From Saccharospirillum alexandrii (GTDB lineage: Bacteria; Pseudomonadota; Gammaproteobacteria; Pseudomonadales; Natronospirillaceae), in contig NZ_RCIP01000001.1 of assembly GCF_004000275.1 (NCBI RefSeq), positions 1,542,749 to 1,606,748 of the forward strand: 64,000 nt of DNA, in the 5' to 3' direction. Under the pieces are notes generated by a model that saw nothing but the letters and a program-made list of their open reading frames with translations, did not search any database and was not told the origin of the DNA. Numbering within the stretch: the first letter of the stretch is position 1; each line of letters opens with the position of its first letter. The position numbers and the translations under genes were made by a program. This document shows, in pieces, positions 18,654 through 27,941 of the stretch.

Positions 18654-21325
18654 GGGTCACAGGCCTCCGCGACGCTGTCGGCACTCAGGTTGATCACCAA
18701 ATGGTCCTGGTAGAGCGAGAGCAAGGCGTCGCCGTTGCAGTCGATTCGTTTTTCCCGCACCGGGCTGGCGGGTAGCGCCAGCTCCTTCGGGTCGGTTTCC
18801 GGTGGGCTGCCCAGCGGAATGAGTTGAAACGCATCCACGCGAACCCAGTTGACGCCCTCAATGTTTTGCACCGCCGCCAAGACCTGGGAGACGTGTGCTC
18901 CCTGGCCAAAACGTCGCTCGGCGAGGCCGAACAGGCCGGTGACGTCCAGCGAGTCGCCTTCTTCGCCCCAGGCGCCAAGTGTGTCCAGAATCAGTGCATG
19001 GATATCGTCACTGCGCCGGTCGGGGTCAAATCCGGCACTCAAATCGACCAGCACAAACTGGCGTTTTCCGTTCACCACCTGGATCGGGTGACGCGAGGCA
19101 CCCCGGCAGCGGTTGGCGGCTTGCAGACTGTGTCGCACCTTGTCGACCGCCGCCGGTTCACCGTTTTCCGACAGCACCGTAATGCGGATGCGCGGCGTGC
19201 CGCTGGGCGCAACCCAATCCGCCCGGGCTTTCAGAACGCCGGGGAGCGCCAGGGTTTCGGCTTCGTAGTCAGCCAGGCCGACCAGGCGCTCCAGACTTTG
19301 CATTCTTGCCGGCGCCGCTTCGCGGGCGCTTTCGATGGATTCCGGGTCCCCACCGCCTACGGCCGGGCCGAGCATGCGCACTTCTTTTAGGGGTTTCAGC
19401 TTGCCGGTCGGTTTCGCCTTGTCGGCGGCCACGCCACGTGCTCCAACGCCCTTGCGGAAGGCTACCTGGATGTTGTTGCGGCCGGAGGGGAACACCGCGC
19501 CGGTTACACCATCGCCGCACTGGACGTAGGCCTTGCCTGCTTCGTCCTCGCGGACGATGTAGACCCTATCTTTCGGGCCCATGCTGAAAAAGGTCTCCAC
19601 CCGCTTCCAGCGCACGCCATCGACATAAAGTTCAATCACGGGAATGTGAGGCGGTGTCGATTCAGACACCAACTGGTAAGTCAGGGGATTTTTCGGCAAG
19701 GGCAGGGTCAGAAAGGTGCGCCGCGCATCGCCGGAGCCAAGCACTGCCATCGGTTGGGTTTCGCCCTGGTCGGTATGGACCAGGTTGCCGTACACCGTCA
19801 CCCGATTATTCTGCTCGCTAAACCACTGGCGTTCGAAAATGGGCTGTTGGTCGAGCATCAAGGGCCATAGCCAGGGCTGGGCGATATCCTTCCCGGCTGC
19901 GTTGAAACTGGTTTCCCTGAGGACCTTAAGCGTTTGCAAACGACCGTCGTCACCGGCGAGCATGAGCTGGCGGCCCACCAGTTGCTCGGCGTGTTTCAAA
20001 AAGCCGTAATACTGTATTTCGTAACCGCTTGTGGACTCCGGAAAGGCGCCACTGTGCCAGTCGCTTGGGGCGCGAAGCTGAAGCGCAGGGCTGACGGCTT
20101 CGTGAATTTGCAGGCGTCGGATGTCGGCGGTTTCATTCAATATGGATAAATTAGCGATCATTCGCGCTTCCATCGTGACCACTGCGCAGGCGCCGCTAAC
20201 GCCACCCCATATCAGGGTATCGCTGCGCACTTCTTCAACGGTGCGCACCACCGTGAACGACACCACACCACCGCTGCCATCGAATTCCGCCAGACCCTGG
20301 CAAATGATTTTGCTGCCTACGGGCAGGTCATCCACATCCTGATCAAGGGGCAATTCCAGCATGGGCAGAGTGCTGTAAAACTCGCCATCGCCGCTGTCGC
20401 TGGTGTATATCCGCCGCTCGAAATTCGTTGCTTCCATCGCCATGTAGCCGGTGTTTGCATTCAGCCGACCAATGCGTACCGGGGCGTTATGACCGAAATG
20501 CCGAAAACTGCGGTCGATCACGTAAGCCTCGACGATGGCATCGCGGGGAATCGTCAGCGAGCCTTCGAAATGCAGTGTTATTCGATTCAGCACCTGCTCG
20601 ACCGATTTCACGATCACGATTTCCGGCCGCGCCTGAGGGCTGCCACTGTTGTAGCTCCCCCCGCCAGGTGCGAAGGGTGCCAGCTCAGGCAACAGCATGA
20701 TGCGGTCGCCGGGTTTGAAAGAAACCGTCGTCAGACTTGCCAGATCGGAAGCCCCTGCCACCGCCTGAAGTTCCAGCGATTTCAACCCGTCGATTACTGG
20801 CTGAAACCCTTTGCGCGGCCGATACAACCTGAATTCGTTTTGCGTTGAATAGGCTGTGTTGGTGTCGATGGTTTCAAAAATGACCGCTTCATCGATGCCT
20901 TCGACATCGACCTTGAAACCAAAGCCTTGCGGCACAGTCACCCCCTCTTCACCGGCAACGGTAAGCGCAAACGTTGCTTCTCCGGCTACACCCGGCGCCA
21001 TGCGGTAACCGCTCAGTTGCACCAGGCGACTGACGCTTTCCTGCCAGCTCGCCGTACGGATCAGGGTTTCATTGGCGTAGAGCGATTGATAAAAACTCAA
21101 TATCTCCGCGACGATGGCTGTGCCCTCAATCAGCGCAATGCCGGGGTCGTCGCTGCCGCGATGAGTCCAGCCCGACAGGGTGTTGGATTTATCCAATCGG
21201 TCGAGCATGTGTTCGCGGAAGCTGCCGTAATCGCCAATGCGATAGTGAACAGACGGCAGGCCGCGCCGGTTGTCGATTTTCAACGGAAAAACCGGCGGGG
21301 TTTCGCAATCGTGAATGCACGTCAT
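18650..21325 (-). CDS. Baseplate J-like protein, second copy (Afp12-type position)
   Basis: 891 residues. The N-terminus includes TLSGWTHRGSDDPGIALIEGTAIVAEILSFYQ split over two lines of the fold, a hallmark of putative baseplate assembly proteins of the J/gp47 type. The C-terminal half has VGLADYEAETLALPGVLKARADW, the J-type motif that contacts neighbouring wedges. The gene overlaps both neighbours by four bases. Two J-like proteins in tandem are normal in eCIS, where they form the inner and outer wedge parts. Confidence 0.88.
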   Translation of the reverse strand: MTCIHDCETPPVFPLKIDNRRGLPSVHYRIGDYGSFREHMLDRLDKSNTLSGWTHRGSDDPGIALIEGTAIVAEILSFYQSLYANETLIRTASWQESVSRLVQLSGYRMAPGVAGEATFALTVAGEEGVTVPQGFGFKVDVEGIDEAVIFETIDTNTAYSTQNEFRLYRPRKGFQPVIDGLKSLELQAVAGASDLASLTTVSFKPGDRIMLLPELAPFAPGGGSYNSGSPQARPEIVIVKSVEQVLNRITLHFEGSLTIPRDAIVEAYVIDRSFRHFGHNAPVRIGRLNANTGYMAMEATNFERRIYTSDSGDGEFYSTLPMLELPLDQDVDDLPVGSKIICQGLAEFDGSGGVVSFTVVRTVEEVRSDTLIWGGVSGACAVVTMEARMIANLSILNETADIRRLQIHEAVSPALQLRAPSDWHSGAFPESTSGYEIQYYGFLKHAEQLVGRQLMLAGDDGRLQTLKVLRETSFNAAGKDIAQPWLWPLMLDQQPIFERQWFSEQNNRVTVYGNLVHTDQGETQPMAVLGSGDARRTFLTLPLPKNPLTYQLVSESTPPHIPVIELYVDGVRWKRVETFFSMGPKDRVYIVREDEAGKAYVQCGDGVTGAVFPSGRNNIQVAFRKGVGARGVAADKAKPTGKLKPLKEVRMLGPAVGGGDPESIESAREAAPARMQSLERLVGLADYEAETLALPGVLKARADWVAPSGTPRIRITVLSENGEPAAVDKVRHSLQAANRCRGASRHPIQVVNGKRQFVLVDLSAGFDPDRRSDDIHALILDTLGAWGEEGDSLDVTGLFGLAERRFGQGAHVSQVLAAVQNIEGVNWVRVDAFQLIPLGSPPETDPKELALPASPVREKRIDCNGDALLSLYQDHLVINLSADSVAEACDP

Positions 21326-23823
21326 CGGCGGCCTCCTTCGATAGTGAATGTGATACGGCCCTGCTCCAGGTGATCGGGGTTATTGGCGACCTGAATGACT
21401 TCGAACGGCTGCACCTCCAATACATCAATCTCTGCCAACGGCAGATCTTCCGGTTCGATGGTGACGGTGCTGGTAGAAGGGCCAAACCCCTGGTTCCACC
21501 GGCGCATGCTCACACTCAAAACGCGCCCTACTCCGGTGACCGCCAAAGCCCGACCGATGATCTGGCTAGCGTGCAACGGCTGGCCGAATGTCCAATCGTC
21601 TGGATGGAAAAACCCCGGGCGGCCATCGGGTGTTAACGCATCGGAAAATTCCTGCTCCAACATCGCGGCGAGGTCTTCCGGCCAGTAATCCGGGTGGGCG
21701 CACAGCCGCAGCTTGATGTCCAATGGCACGTAACGGGCCAGGCGGATTTCCAAATCCTCCCCGATCAGACGCACCGCATCGAGGTGGCGGCGAATACGTT
21801 CCCGCGTTTCGTTATCCAGCTCGGTGGTGCCGGTCGGGTCAATGGACACCCGCACCGTGCGCCAACTGCCGGTCCAGCCATAACGGGCATAGGCGTGTGA
21901 TACTTCAGGCAGCGCTTCGGCACGGGCAACATAGTCGGCGAGAGTAACGGCGCGCTTCTGTTTGGCGCGGTAGGCGATGGGCACGCGGCGCAAAAACACA
22001 TCACGCGGTTCGGGGTCGCGACCGTTGGTCACATCAAAGGGATTACGCACCGCCGACAACCAGGGCGGGCCTTCGAACCCGGTTAATTTATCGGCGCCAC
22101 TATTCCCGGCACTGCCCCGTCCCACCTGATACCGCACAGTCACCACAGCATCATCAGACAGGGCCCGCCCGTTGGCGCTCATTCCCTCACCAAAACCAAA
22201 ACGAAGTTGACTGCGGCTGAGTTCATCGGTTTCGACCAGGTAGTGTTCATCGTCACCCTGGCTTTCAATCAGATCGATTTGTTCATCCCAGGGGGATAGA
22301 AAACCCGCGACCTCAACCTGGCAGGACGACTGCGGCGGTACATCGCCACCGGGCGGTGTATCACGATAGGCCAGGGGTTTACCCGGCAGGGCACACAAAG
22401 CACCCCAACGCCCCGGTTCCCAATAGGCTTCGTCGCTGTGAAGTAAAACCGAGGCATCGGTCGCCCCTACAATTGCACCCGGCGGGCGAAATACAGTCAC
22501 GTGTGGTCGGCCATGACGGGCATGAACAATGTTGCCGAACAGGACGGAAACGTCGTTTACCGGCGCACCCTCGCACCGGGTCGTCACACAGTACCGGCGA
22601 CGCAACCGATCATCCGGCTGCCAGTACACCCGCACGTAATGCTGATTGGTAAACGGATCAAACCGGGTTTCGGCGGCATCGTTACCCGTCAGTAATGTCA
22701 GCTTCTGACGCTTGCCCGTGTCGCGGCCATTCACGGTGCCGGTTTGGGGGTTGAGGCGTTCTTCGATAATGAGATAGCGCACTTCCTCGCGCCGCAATAC
22801 ATCCCGAAACTGATCGGCTTCGCCTTCGTTGCCGGGGTTCAGTGCGGCGGGCAATGCCAGGTCGGCATACATTGCGCCAGCATCCAGAGCGGTCAGGGCA
22901 TCGTTCCAGCTGTAAAAGCTGATTTGGTTCAGCCAGGGGTGACACCCTTGTTCGTGAGCGGTCACAAAAATCTGCGAACCGGGGTCTTTCCAGCTTCCGC
23001 CATTCCAAACGGCGAATTCATTGCCCAGGGTTTGTTCGCTGTCGACGGTCAGCACCAAATCGGTACTGGCTTGGTTTCCCTGGTGTATGTGATAGTCCAT
23101 CAGCCGAGCATGGCGCGCCATCGAGACTCGTTTGCGCGCCAGCCCCCAATAGCGTTCCTGCATGACACGATCTTGAAAATCGCTGAGGAAATCGCCATCG
23201 GCGGCAATCAGATCCAGAATAACCTGATCCAGATCGACTTCGCTGGTCGGTTCCCAACCTGGCACGCGATCGCGCATGGCGTTAATGAGTACATGCTTGA
23301 AGGAATCAAAGTCTTTGGCCAAATAATCAATCACAGGTTTGGGGGCTTTTTCGCGCCCTTTTTCCCAGGTTGGCGCACAATTGAGGTTGAAGCAGCCGGG
23401 CCGGAATTTAAAGGGCACCCCGGCAAACAGCGGATCAATCAAGTCGTCTCCGGCGGCATTCTGAAAGCGAACCCCCAGTCGATAGGTGGAGTAATCGCCT
23501 ACAGGAGAAACACGCAGCGTCAACGCATTACCGCTCACCCCCAACAACTGAGTAACCTGAACCTCACCAGGCCCGTTACCACCTATCAGGCGGCTACCGC
23601 CGCTGATGGACAATATAGATGTCGGATCATTCCCATCCGTATTAATAGAAGTATCAATCGCCGCCAGATGCAGGTCGTTAAAAAATTCCAGACGCAGCTC
23701 GGCAAAGGCCGGAGGCGAAGCCAGATCCAGTTCAACAAACACCAGCTCAACCCCGTTCAACCCTTCATCTTCAAGGTCCCGGGCCCGGTCTGCCAACACT
23801 TCCTCATCGAAGCGATAGCTCAT
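21322..23823 (-). CDS. Baseplate J-like protein, first copy (Afp11-type position)
   Basis: 833 residues. A beta-rich N-terminal domain of about 160 residues precedes the J/gp47 core, which opens with PVIDYLAKDFDSFKHVL and LDLIAADGDFLSDFQDRV. The C-terminal part contains RAVTLADYVARAEALPEVSH-like KRAVTLADYVARAEALPEV, a conserved J-family element. It precedes and overlaps the second J-like gene. Together they should form the baseplate wedges around the spike. Upstream lies a 219-bp gap with element 3. Confidence 0.88.
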   Translation of the reverse strand: MSYRFDEEVLADRARDLEDEGLNGVELVFVELDLASPPAFAELRLEFFNDLHLAAIDTSINTDGNDPTSILSISGGSRLIGGNGPGEVQVTQLLGVSGNALTLRVSPVGDYSTYRLGVRFQNAAGDDLIDPLFAGVPFKFRPGCFNLNCAPTWEKGREKAPKPVIDYLAKDFDSFKHVLINAMRDRVPGWEPTSEVDLDQVILDLIAADGDFLSDFQDRVMQERYWGLARKRVSMARHARLMDYHIHQGNQASTDLVLTVDSEQTLGNEFAVWNGGSWKDPGSQIFVTAHEQGCHPWLNQISFYSWNDALTALDAGAMYADLALPAALNPGNEGEADQFRDVLRREEVRYLIIEERLNPQTGTVNGRDTGKRQKLTLLTGNDAAETRFDPFTNQHYVRVYWQPDDRLRRRYCVTTRCEGAPVNDVSVLFGNIVHARHGRPHVTVFRPPGAIVGATDASVLLHSDEAYWEPGRWGALCALPGKPLAYRDTPPGGDVPPQSSCQVEVAGFLSPWDEQIDLIESQGDDEHYLVETDELSRSQLRFGFGEGMSANGRALSDDAVVTVRYQVGRGSAGNSGADKLTGFEGPPWLSAVRNPFDVTNGRDPEPRDVFLRRVPIAYRAKQKRAVTLADYVARAEALPEVSHAYARYGWTGSWRTVRVSIDPTGTTELDNETRERIRRHLDAVRLIGEDLEIRLARYVPLDIKLRLCAHPDYWPEDLAAMLEQEFSDALTPDGRPGFFHPDDWTFGQPLHASQIIGRALAVTGVGRVLSVSMRRWNQGFGPSTSTVTIEPEDLPLAEIDVLEVQPFEVIQVANNPDHLEQGRITFTIEGGRR

Positions 23824-23870
23824 GGTTTATTTCCTCGCCTGCTTCATCGTCCTTTACCTTGGTTTAACCC

Positions 23871-23993
23871 GCATCGGCTGCCGGGTGGTCCTATTTGGGG
23901 AAGTCCGCAGCATGGATGCTGCGGTCTAGCCTGCATGGCGGTCCGACGCTTCGGTGTATTCACGGCGACCCGAAAAAGGACTACACCCACCGC
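23871..23993 (+). repeat. Palindromic element, copy 3 (diverged)
   Basis: The left arm and the perfect inner hairpin CCGCAGCATGGATGCTGCGG (23905-23924) match the family. The right half has an extra GC-rich hairpin-like segment near CCGACGCTTCGGTG, and its right arm pairs only in part with the left arm. It is the one copy whose length departs from 113 bp. Confidence 0.8.
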
Positions 23994-24042
23994 TCCCCCA
24001 ACCACCGAATAAGTCCTCGCCCAAAAAAGTAAGCCACCAAAC

Positions 24043-24411
24043 TTAACGACTGTGCTCAAACCGGAGCCGCTGCTCCTCACCCGTGGCGACAATTCGGTAC
24101 TGCAAACCAACCAGCAAGGTTGCATCGTTATTTTCGACTTCCAGCGCCATTACCTCTATGCGATGGCCCAGATAATCGTTCAGGGCACGGTTGATCGTTG
24201 CCTTGGCGACGGCCGCTGTCGCATCACTGTTGCCTTCGAATACCAGACGACGCAGACCGGCACCAATGAGTGGTTGCAAGGGGCGCTCGCCCGGGTTGGT
24301 TAGCAGCAACTGAATAACCTCGCCCTTAATGTGTTCTTCCAGGTTTTCCGGTGTCCGGGTTCGGCCGTCTGAACCGATGCGGAACGGGAATGACATGTGT
24401 CGACCACTCAT
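24043..24411 (-). CDS. gp25/GPW-family baseplate wedge protein (Afp9-type)
   Basis: 122 residues, the normal size. The sequence PGERPLQPLIGAGLRRLVFE is the gp25 signature, and the conserved acidic and hydrophobic pattern continues to LLVGLQYRIVATGE. gp25 proteins start sheath polymerisation at the baseplate in phages, T6SS and eCIS. The ATG at 24411 overlaps the preceding stop by four bases; an ATG five codons later (MSFPFRIG) is possible. Confidence 0.9.
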   Translation of the reverse strand: MSGRHMSFPFRIGSDGRTRTPENLEEHIKGEVIQLLLTNPGERPLQPLIGAGLRRLVFEGNSDATAAVAKATINRALNDYLGHRIEVMALEVENNDATLLVGLQYRIVATGEEQRLRFEHSR

Positions 24412-24824
24412 GTGTACAAAGTCCCCGATGTGTTCATTTGGTCAATCGTTGCCGTACCGCGACTGCGCACACGATTAGAGGCGCTGTTTATCTGCGTAAC
24501 GTCCGCGTCGTTTGCCGAAATACTGCCACCGGCACCGCCGCCGGACACACTGATTGCACTCGGGTTCGTGCTTTGAATCAGTGGTGCATCGGCTTCGCCG
24601 GTTACTTGGGTGACGTCCGAACTGAGCACGAAGGCATCCAAATTGTCCTTTAAATATCGCACCACGCCTTGTGAGATCGCGCAGAGCAGCATCCGCCGAT
24701 CCTCTTCCCCAATGCCCGGCATCGCCTCGCTTTTTACCGCCTGATACTCCTCCATCAGTGCGCGCTCCATTGCCTCGGCCATGCTGCCGGCGAAATCGTC
24801 TACGGTTCCCGCTTTAATCGGCAT
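24408..24824 (-). CDS. Small eCIS protein of unknown function
   Basis: 138 residues. The first 70 are helical, with acidic and hydrophobic residues (DDFAGSMAEAMERALMEEY). The last 65 are rich in Gly, Ser, Asn and Thr and look flexible. Its place between the spike (gpV) and gp25 is where Afp10/PAAR tip proteins often sit, but no PAAR motif is visible. A spike-tip or baseplate accessory role is possible from position only. Confidence 0.6.
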   Translation of the reverse strand: MPIKAGTVDDFAGSMAEAMERALMEEYQAVKSEAMPGIGEEDRRMLLCAISQGVVRYLKDNLDAFVLSSDVTQVTGEADAPLIQSTNPSAISVSGGGAGGSISANDADVTQINSASNRVRSRGTATIDQMNTSGTLYT

Positions 24825-24825
24825 A

Positions 24826-25545
24826 TCAACCCGCCTTTACTTTTTGGGATAACAAAGAAGAGGTTGGCGTCGGAAAGGTCGGCGTTGGTATCATCGGCGT
24901 AACCGGAAAAATACCAGCCGCCAATTGTCCCGGATGCGTATGGGTTTGCAGCATGGTTACCAGCTGCGTCAGGTAGTTCATCAACTGATCACCGAACACC
25001 ACCGGGTGGCTGGCGTTTTCCACCAGTTCGATTTGCGGCGCTTCGACCACGACTTTGCTGACGCCCTTCAACAGCACCTGCCCGTTCTGCACCTCGATTT
25101 TCAGAATATTGCTGCCATCGCTATCACTGACACTGAGGGTCTGGCCGTCGTCGTCGAAGCTCACCATCATGCCTTGCTCGCTGCGAATCACTTTCATGCC
25201 TGGCACCTTGCCGTCGCCATCCTGATTAGTCGGTACCTGGTCGGGCGACCACCAGCAGCCGGACCAGATTGGTTGGCTTGGGTCACCGGCCTCGAACTCG
25301 ATCCACAACCCGGCGCCGACCGGGGGGATGCTGTACTGGCCACTGCCGTCGCCCGCGTAGGGCGTGCATGGCAGCGCCCAGGGGGAGACCACATCCCCCA
25401 GTACCTTGGGCACGCGTGCGCGCAGGCGGCCCATGTTTTCCGGGTCTTTGTTGTCTTCCACGGTGCCACGGTATTTACCGTAATACCGGTGACGCATCTG
25501 TTCGGCGAGTTCAACAAGGGCGCGCTCCATTCCACCTCCGTCCAT
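24826..25545 (-). CDS. Spike/baseplate assembly protein V (VgrG C-terminal, gp5 OB-fold)
   Basis: 239 residues. An OB-fold domain begins at YYGKYRGTVEDNKDPENMGRL-like sequence and includes RVPKVLGDVVSPWALPCTPY and GAGLWIEFEAGDPSQPIWSG, all typical of gpV/VgrG. A short beta-helix-like stretch follows (MMVSFDDDGQTLSVSDSDGS), then a Pro/Thr-rich tail. The start at 25545 has GGAGGTG seven bases upstream and shares one base with the gpD stop (TAATG). With the next gene it makes up a split VgrG. Confidence 0.9.
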   Translation of the reverse strand: MDGGGMERALVELAEQMRHRYYGKYRGTVEDNKDPENMGRLRARVPKVLGDVVSPWALPCTPYAGDGSGQYSIPPVGAGLWIEFEAGDPSQPIWSGCWWSPDQVPTNQDGDGKVPGMKVIRSEQGMMVSFDDDGQTLSVSDSDGSNILKIEVQNGQVLLKGVSKVVVEAPQIELVENASHPVVFGDQLMNYLTQLVTMLQTHTHPGQLAAGIFPVTPMIPTPTFPTPTSSLLSQKVKAG

Positions 25546-26657
25546 TAAAAAACACCTCCGGGCAGTAGGCCGCCACCCGAACTTCCGGCGGAGCGGGCGT
25601 TGCGGCGCAGGGTAATGTGCTGTTGATAGCCGTCGTCGGTCAGCGTATGGACGACGCGGCTGATCAGGTAAAGTCCTCCGAGATAGCCACCGGGGCCAGC
25701 GACTGAGATTACGCTGTAGGGTCTGAGCACGGCCGGGTACATATCAGCTGCGACTTCGGCTTCAGCGCGGTAGGCCCAGCTTGAAAAATCGGTAACGGCA
25801 TTGACGCCGGCATCCAAATCACCGCTGTCCTCGCGGGAAAGACTCAAAAAGCTGCTGCCGGGTTCGGCGATGTCGTGCACTGGGGTATCGCCAAGAGCAG
25901 AGACGGCCGTCACGGTGGTTTCTGACTCGACAACGGACTTATCCGCCAGGTTAATGGTGGCAGCACGGGCCGTCATGGAGCGTAGAGCGTCGTATTCGGC
26001 GCTGAATTTATTGATGTTCCGGTCGGCGCCCATCAGCAGTAATTCGGGGTAGTCTGTCGGGTTCAAATCGACGGCTTTAAACACACCCACGCTGGTGCCG
26101 GGTTCGCCACCGGGTTTCACGTAAAAACAAACCCCATGGCGTTTTGCCAGTTCTTTCAGCAGTTGAGCGGCGGTGCCGCGCTGCACCACATAACGTTCCA
26201 GGCTGGCACCGGCGGCGGGTACTGAATCGACCTCGGGGGTTAAACCATATTCGCTGAACAATTGGCTTGCGATATCCGAAGCGGTGAGTTCTTCATAAAG
26301 CACGACTTCTTCGCTGCGGTTCATCAACACACTGTCATCGTGCACAATCAACACCAGTTGGCTTTGGTTCGGGCTGGCATCCAATTCGAACCGCTGGCCA
26401 ATGATGGGACCATCAATCAGGGCGATAAACGCGTCGCCGTTGGGTGGCCTCACTTCGACACGCACCCGTGAGAACGCTTGGGTAAAGTCATCTTCTATGC
26501 TTTCCCACTGGCCGTTGTCGTCGGCGCCGATTTCGAGTTGCAACTCAGCTTCAGCGGCAATGCCCATGGCCAAATCGACACGCACCCGACGAAACCGTCC
26601 GAGCAATTCCTCATCGGCGGCTTCGTTGTTTAAATAGATGCGCAGTTCAGTTGGCAT
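25545..26657 (-). CDS. gpD-like late control protein (VgrG N-terminal half, Afp8 part)
   Basis: 370 residues. It has the two-barrel gpD/gp27 fold pattern: an N-terminal VRVDLAMGIAAEAELQLEIG-type strand set, a central SDIASQLFSEYGL helix-turn, and LKELAKRHGVCFYVKPG, which is the characteristic gp27/VgrG motif. It forms the hub onto which the tube docks. The gene is coupled to the gpV gene downstream. Confidence 0.88.
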   Translation of the reverse strand: MPTELRIYLNNEAADEELLGRFRRVRVDLAMGIAAEAELQLEIGADDNGQWESIEDDFTQAFSRVRVEVRPPNGDAFIALIDGPIIGQRFELDASPNQSQLVLIVHDDSVLMNRSEEVVLYEELTASDIASQLFSEYGLTPEVDSVPAAGASLERYVVQRGTAAQLLKELAKRHGVCFYVKPGGEPGTSVGVFKAVDLNPTDYPELLLMGADRNINKFSAEYDALRSMTARAATINLADKSVVESETTVTAVSALGDTPVHDIAEPGSSFLSLSREDSGDLDAGVNAVTDFSSWAYRAEAEVAADMYPAVLRPYSVISVAGPGGYLGGLYLISRVVHTLTDDGYQQHITLRRNARSAGSSGGGLLPGGVF

Positions 26658-26679
26658 AAACCCACACTCCCAAACTCAT

Positions 26680-26955
26680 TCAGCCTTGTTCCGGCGTTTT
26701 AATGGTGCGGCCCGGCTCTTCAGTCAGGGCGTTGGCTTCCAGTTCGGTATTGGCGTCTGAAATGTGCCAGTAGCGAGTGCCATCTCTAAAACGCCGCTGG
26801 CTGATCACATCCAGCTGGTCTCCCTGGGTAACCACTGCAGGGCGGCTAAGCGGTTGACCCAACAGCCGTAATTTGACGGCAGCGACGCTTTCGCCTTCGT
26901 CAGAAGTGACGGTGATGGTTGGCGAATTGTTGTATCGAGAATTTTTAGTAAACAT
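26680..26955 (-). CDS. LysM/gpX-like tail protein
   Basis: 91 residues. VTQGDQLDVISQRRFRDGTRYWHISDAN matches the LysM or phage tail protein X motif, which binds the tube-hub junction rather than peptidoglycan in contractile tails. It lies between the CIS tube adaptor and gpD, the usual order in eCIS loci. Confidence 0.8.
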   Translation of the reverse strand: MFTKNSRYNNSPTITVTSDEGESVAAVKLRLLGQPLSRPAVVTQGDQLDVISQRRFRDGTRYWHISDANTELEANALTEEPGRTIKTPEQG

Positions 26956-26976
26956 ATGCCCAACCCCCTCCCCGTT

Positions 26977-27669
26977 CTAAAACGGTATGGTTTCAATTGC
27001 CAGCTCTACGGATTTGACCAAATTCAATGCCACCTGGGCCTCCTTAACCGTGCTGGTGTAGGCCAACGCCCCTTTGCCAATAATGTCGTCGCTGTTTGCC
27101 GGGAAGCTGGCAACGGCGAGGCCAATTTGCACTTCGGCCTGCACCGGGTTTAGAAAGGGGTCAAATTTCTTCTCGGTGATGCTCATTGAACGAATCTCCA
27201 CCGGCAGTACACGGCTGGGACCCCAGATGAACAAAATACGTGGGGCCTGCTCGCGGGGGATCGACCGACTGGGCTCACTGTCCCCCCCCAGGGCACCGCC
27301 GATGGCATCGATAGCCGCCCCGATCGCGCCACTGATCAACCCCGGGCTGGGGTTGACCATGGCTTCGAGCGCGGCCAGTTGCGGGCCAATGCCGAATACC
27401 CGGGGGATGGCCGAAAGCCCATCGTTCTGGCCGAGATCATCCGAAGCATCGAAGTGAGCCGTTAGCTGAATGGTTTCGGTCGGAGAAGAGCTGCGTTGGC
27501 CGGGCTCGCGCTGGCCCCGGTTTTCCTGATCTTCGGCACTGGTGCTCGGCGGCAGTTCCAAGCCGCGCTGCAATTGCTCGGGGTTGAACTGAAAGACCAC
27601 CACATTCGGCAACGGACCCAGCATATCGGTGCCGTATTCGACCAGTACGCCTCGCAAGTAAAAACTCAT
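26977..27669 (-). CDS. CIS tube adaptor protein (Afp7/Pvc7-type)
   Basis: 230 residues. VVVFQFNPEQLQRGLELPP is the start motif of the contractile injection system tube/adaptor family (PF19266-like). TETIQLTAHFDASDD and the C-terminal IRSMSITEKKFDPFLNPVQ also fit. In Afp and PVC this protein joins the tube to the hub. The ATG overlaps the preceding stop by four bases. Confidence 0.85.
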   Translation of the reverse strand: MSFYLRGVLVEYGTDMLGPLPNVVVFQFNPEQLQRGLELPPSTSAEDQENRGQREPGQRSSSPTETIQLTAHFDASDDLGQNDGLSAIPRVFGIGPQLAALEAMVNPSPGLISGAIGAAIDAIGGALGGDSEPSRSIPREQAPRILFIWGPSRVLPVEIRSMSITEKKFDPFLNPVQAEVQIGLAVASFPANSDDIIGKGALAYTSTVKEAQVALNLVKSVELAIETIPF

Positions 27670-27941
27670 GCGGTCTGCCCTCCGCGCTCGGCCTGTTCAA
27701 TGGCCGCGACAATGTGGTCGACGAGGAGCGCCCGCATGTCTCTCGCCCGAATATGAGAAGACACTTCCAGGGGAGTCAAACGCATGCCATTGGCGAAAAT
27801 ATCGCTATGGGTGGTTTTCATCCCCTGCAGTCGGCGGGCGAGTTCCTCTTCCAACCCCGACAGCGCTTCCTGTACCGTGTTGCTCGAGACGCCCTTCAGG
27901 CGGATCTGAATGCGCTCGAGGTCGATCGTCAATGCGCTCAT
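27666..27941 (-). CDS. Small eCIS protein, unknown
   Basis: 91 residues, one domain, with an amphipathic N-terminal strand (IDLERIQIRLKGV) followed by helices. It overlaps the ATPase stop by four bases and the tube adaptor start by four. I do not recognise the family. Its conserved position next to the AAA+ gene suggests an assembly factor or a partner of the ATPase. Confidence 0.6.
   Translation of the reverse strand: MSALTIDLERIQIRLKGVSSNTVQEALSGLEEELARRLQGMKTTHSDIFANGMRLTPLEVSSHIRARDMRALLVDHIVAAIEQAERGGQTA

Noticed and set aside
22744-24012. 422-codon open frame on the plus strand
   Set aside because: It lies opposite the J-type baseplate gene and element 3, with no start signal or recognisable domain.
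24408-24824. The 138-residue protein as a PAAR spike tip
   Set aside because: It occupies a plausible position, but no PAAR repeats or pointed beta pattern can be seen.
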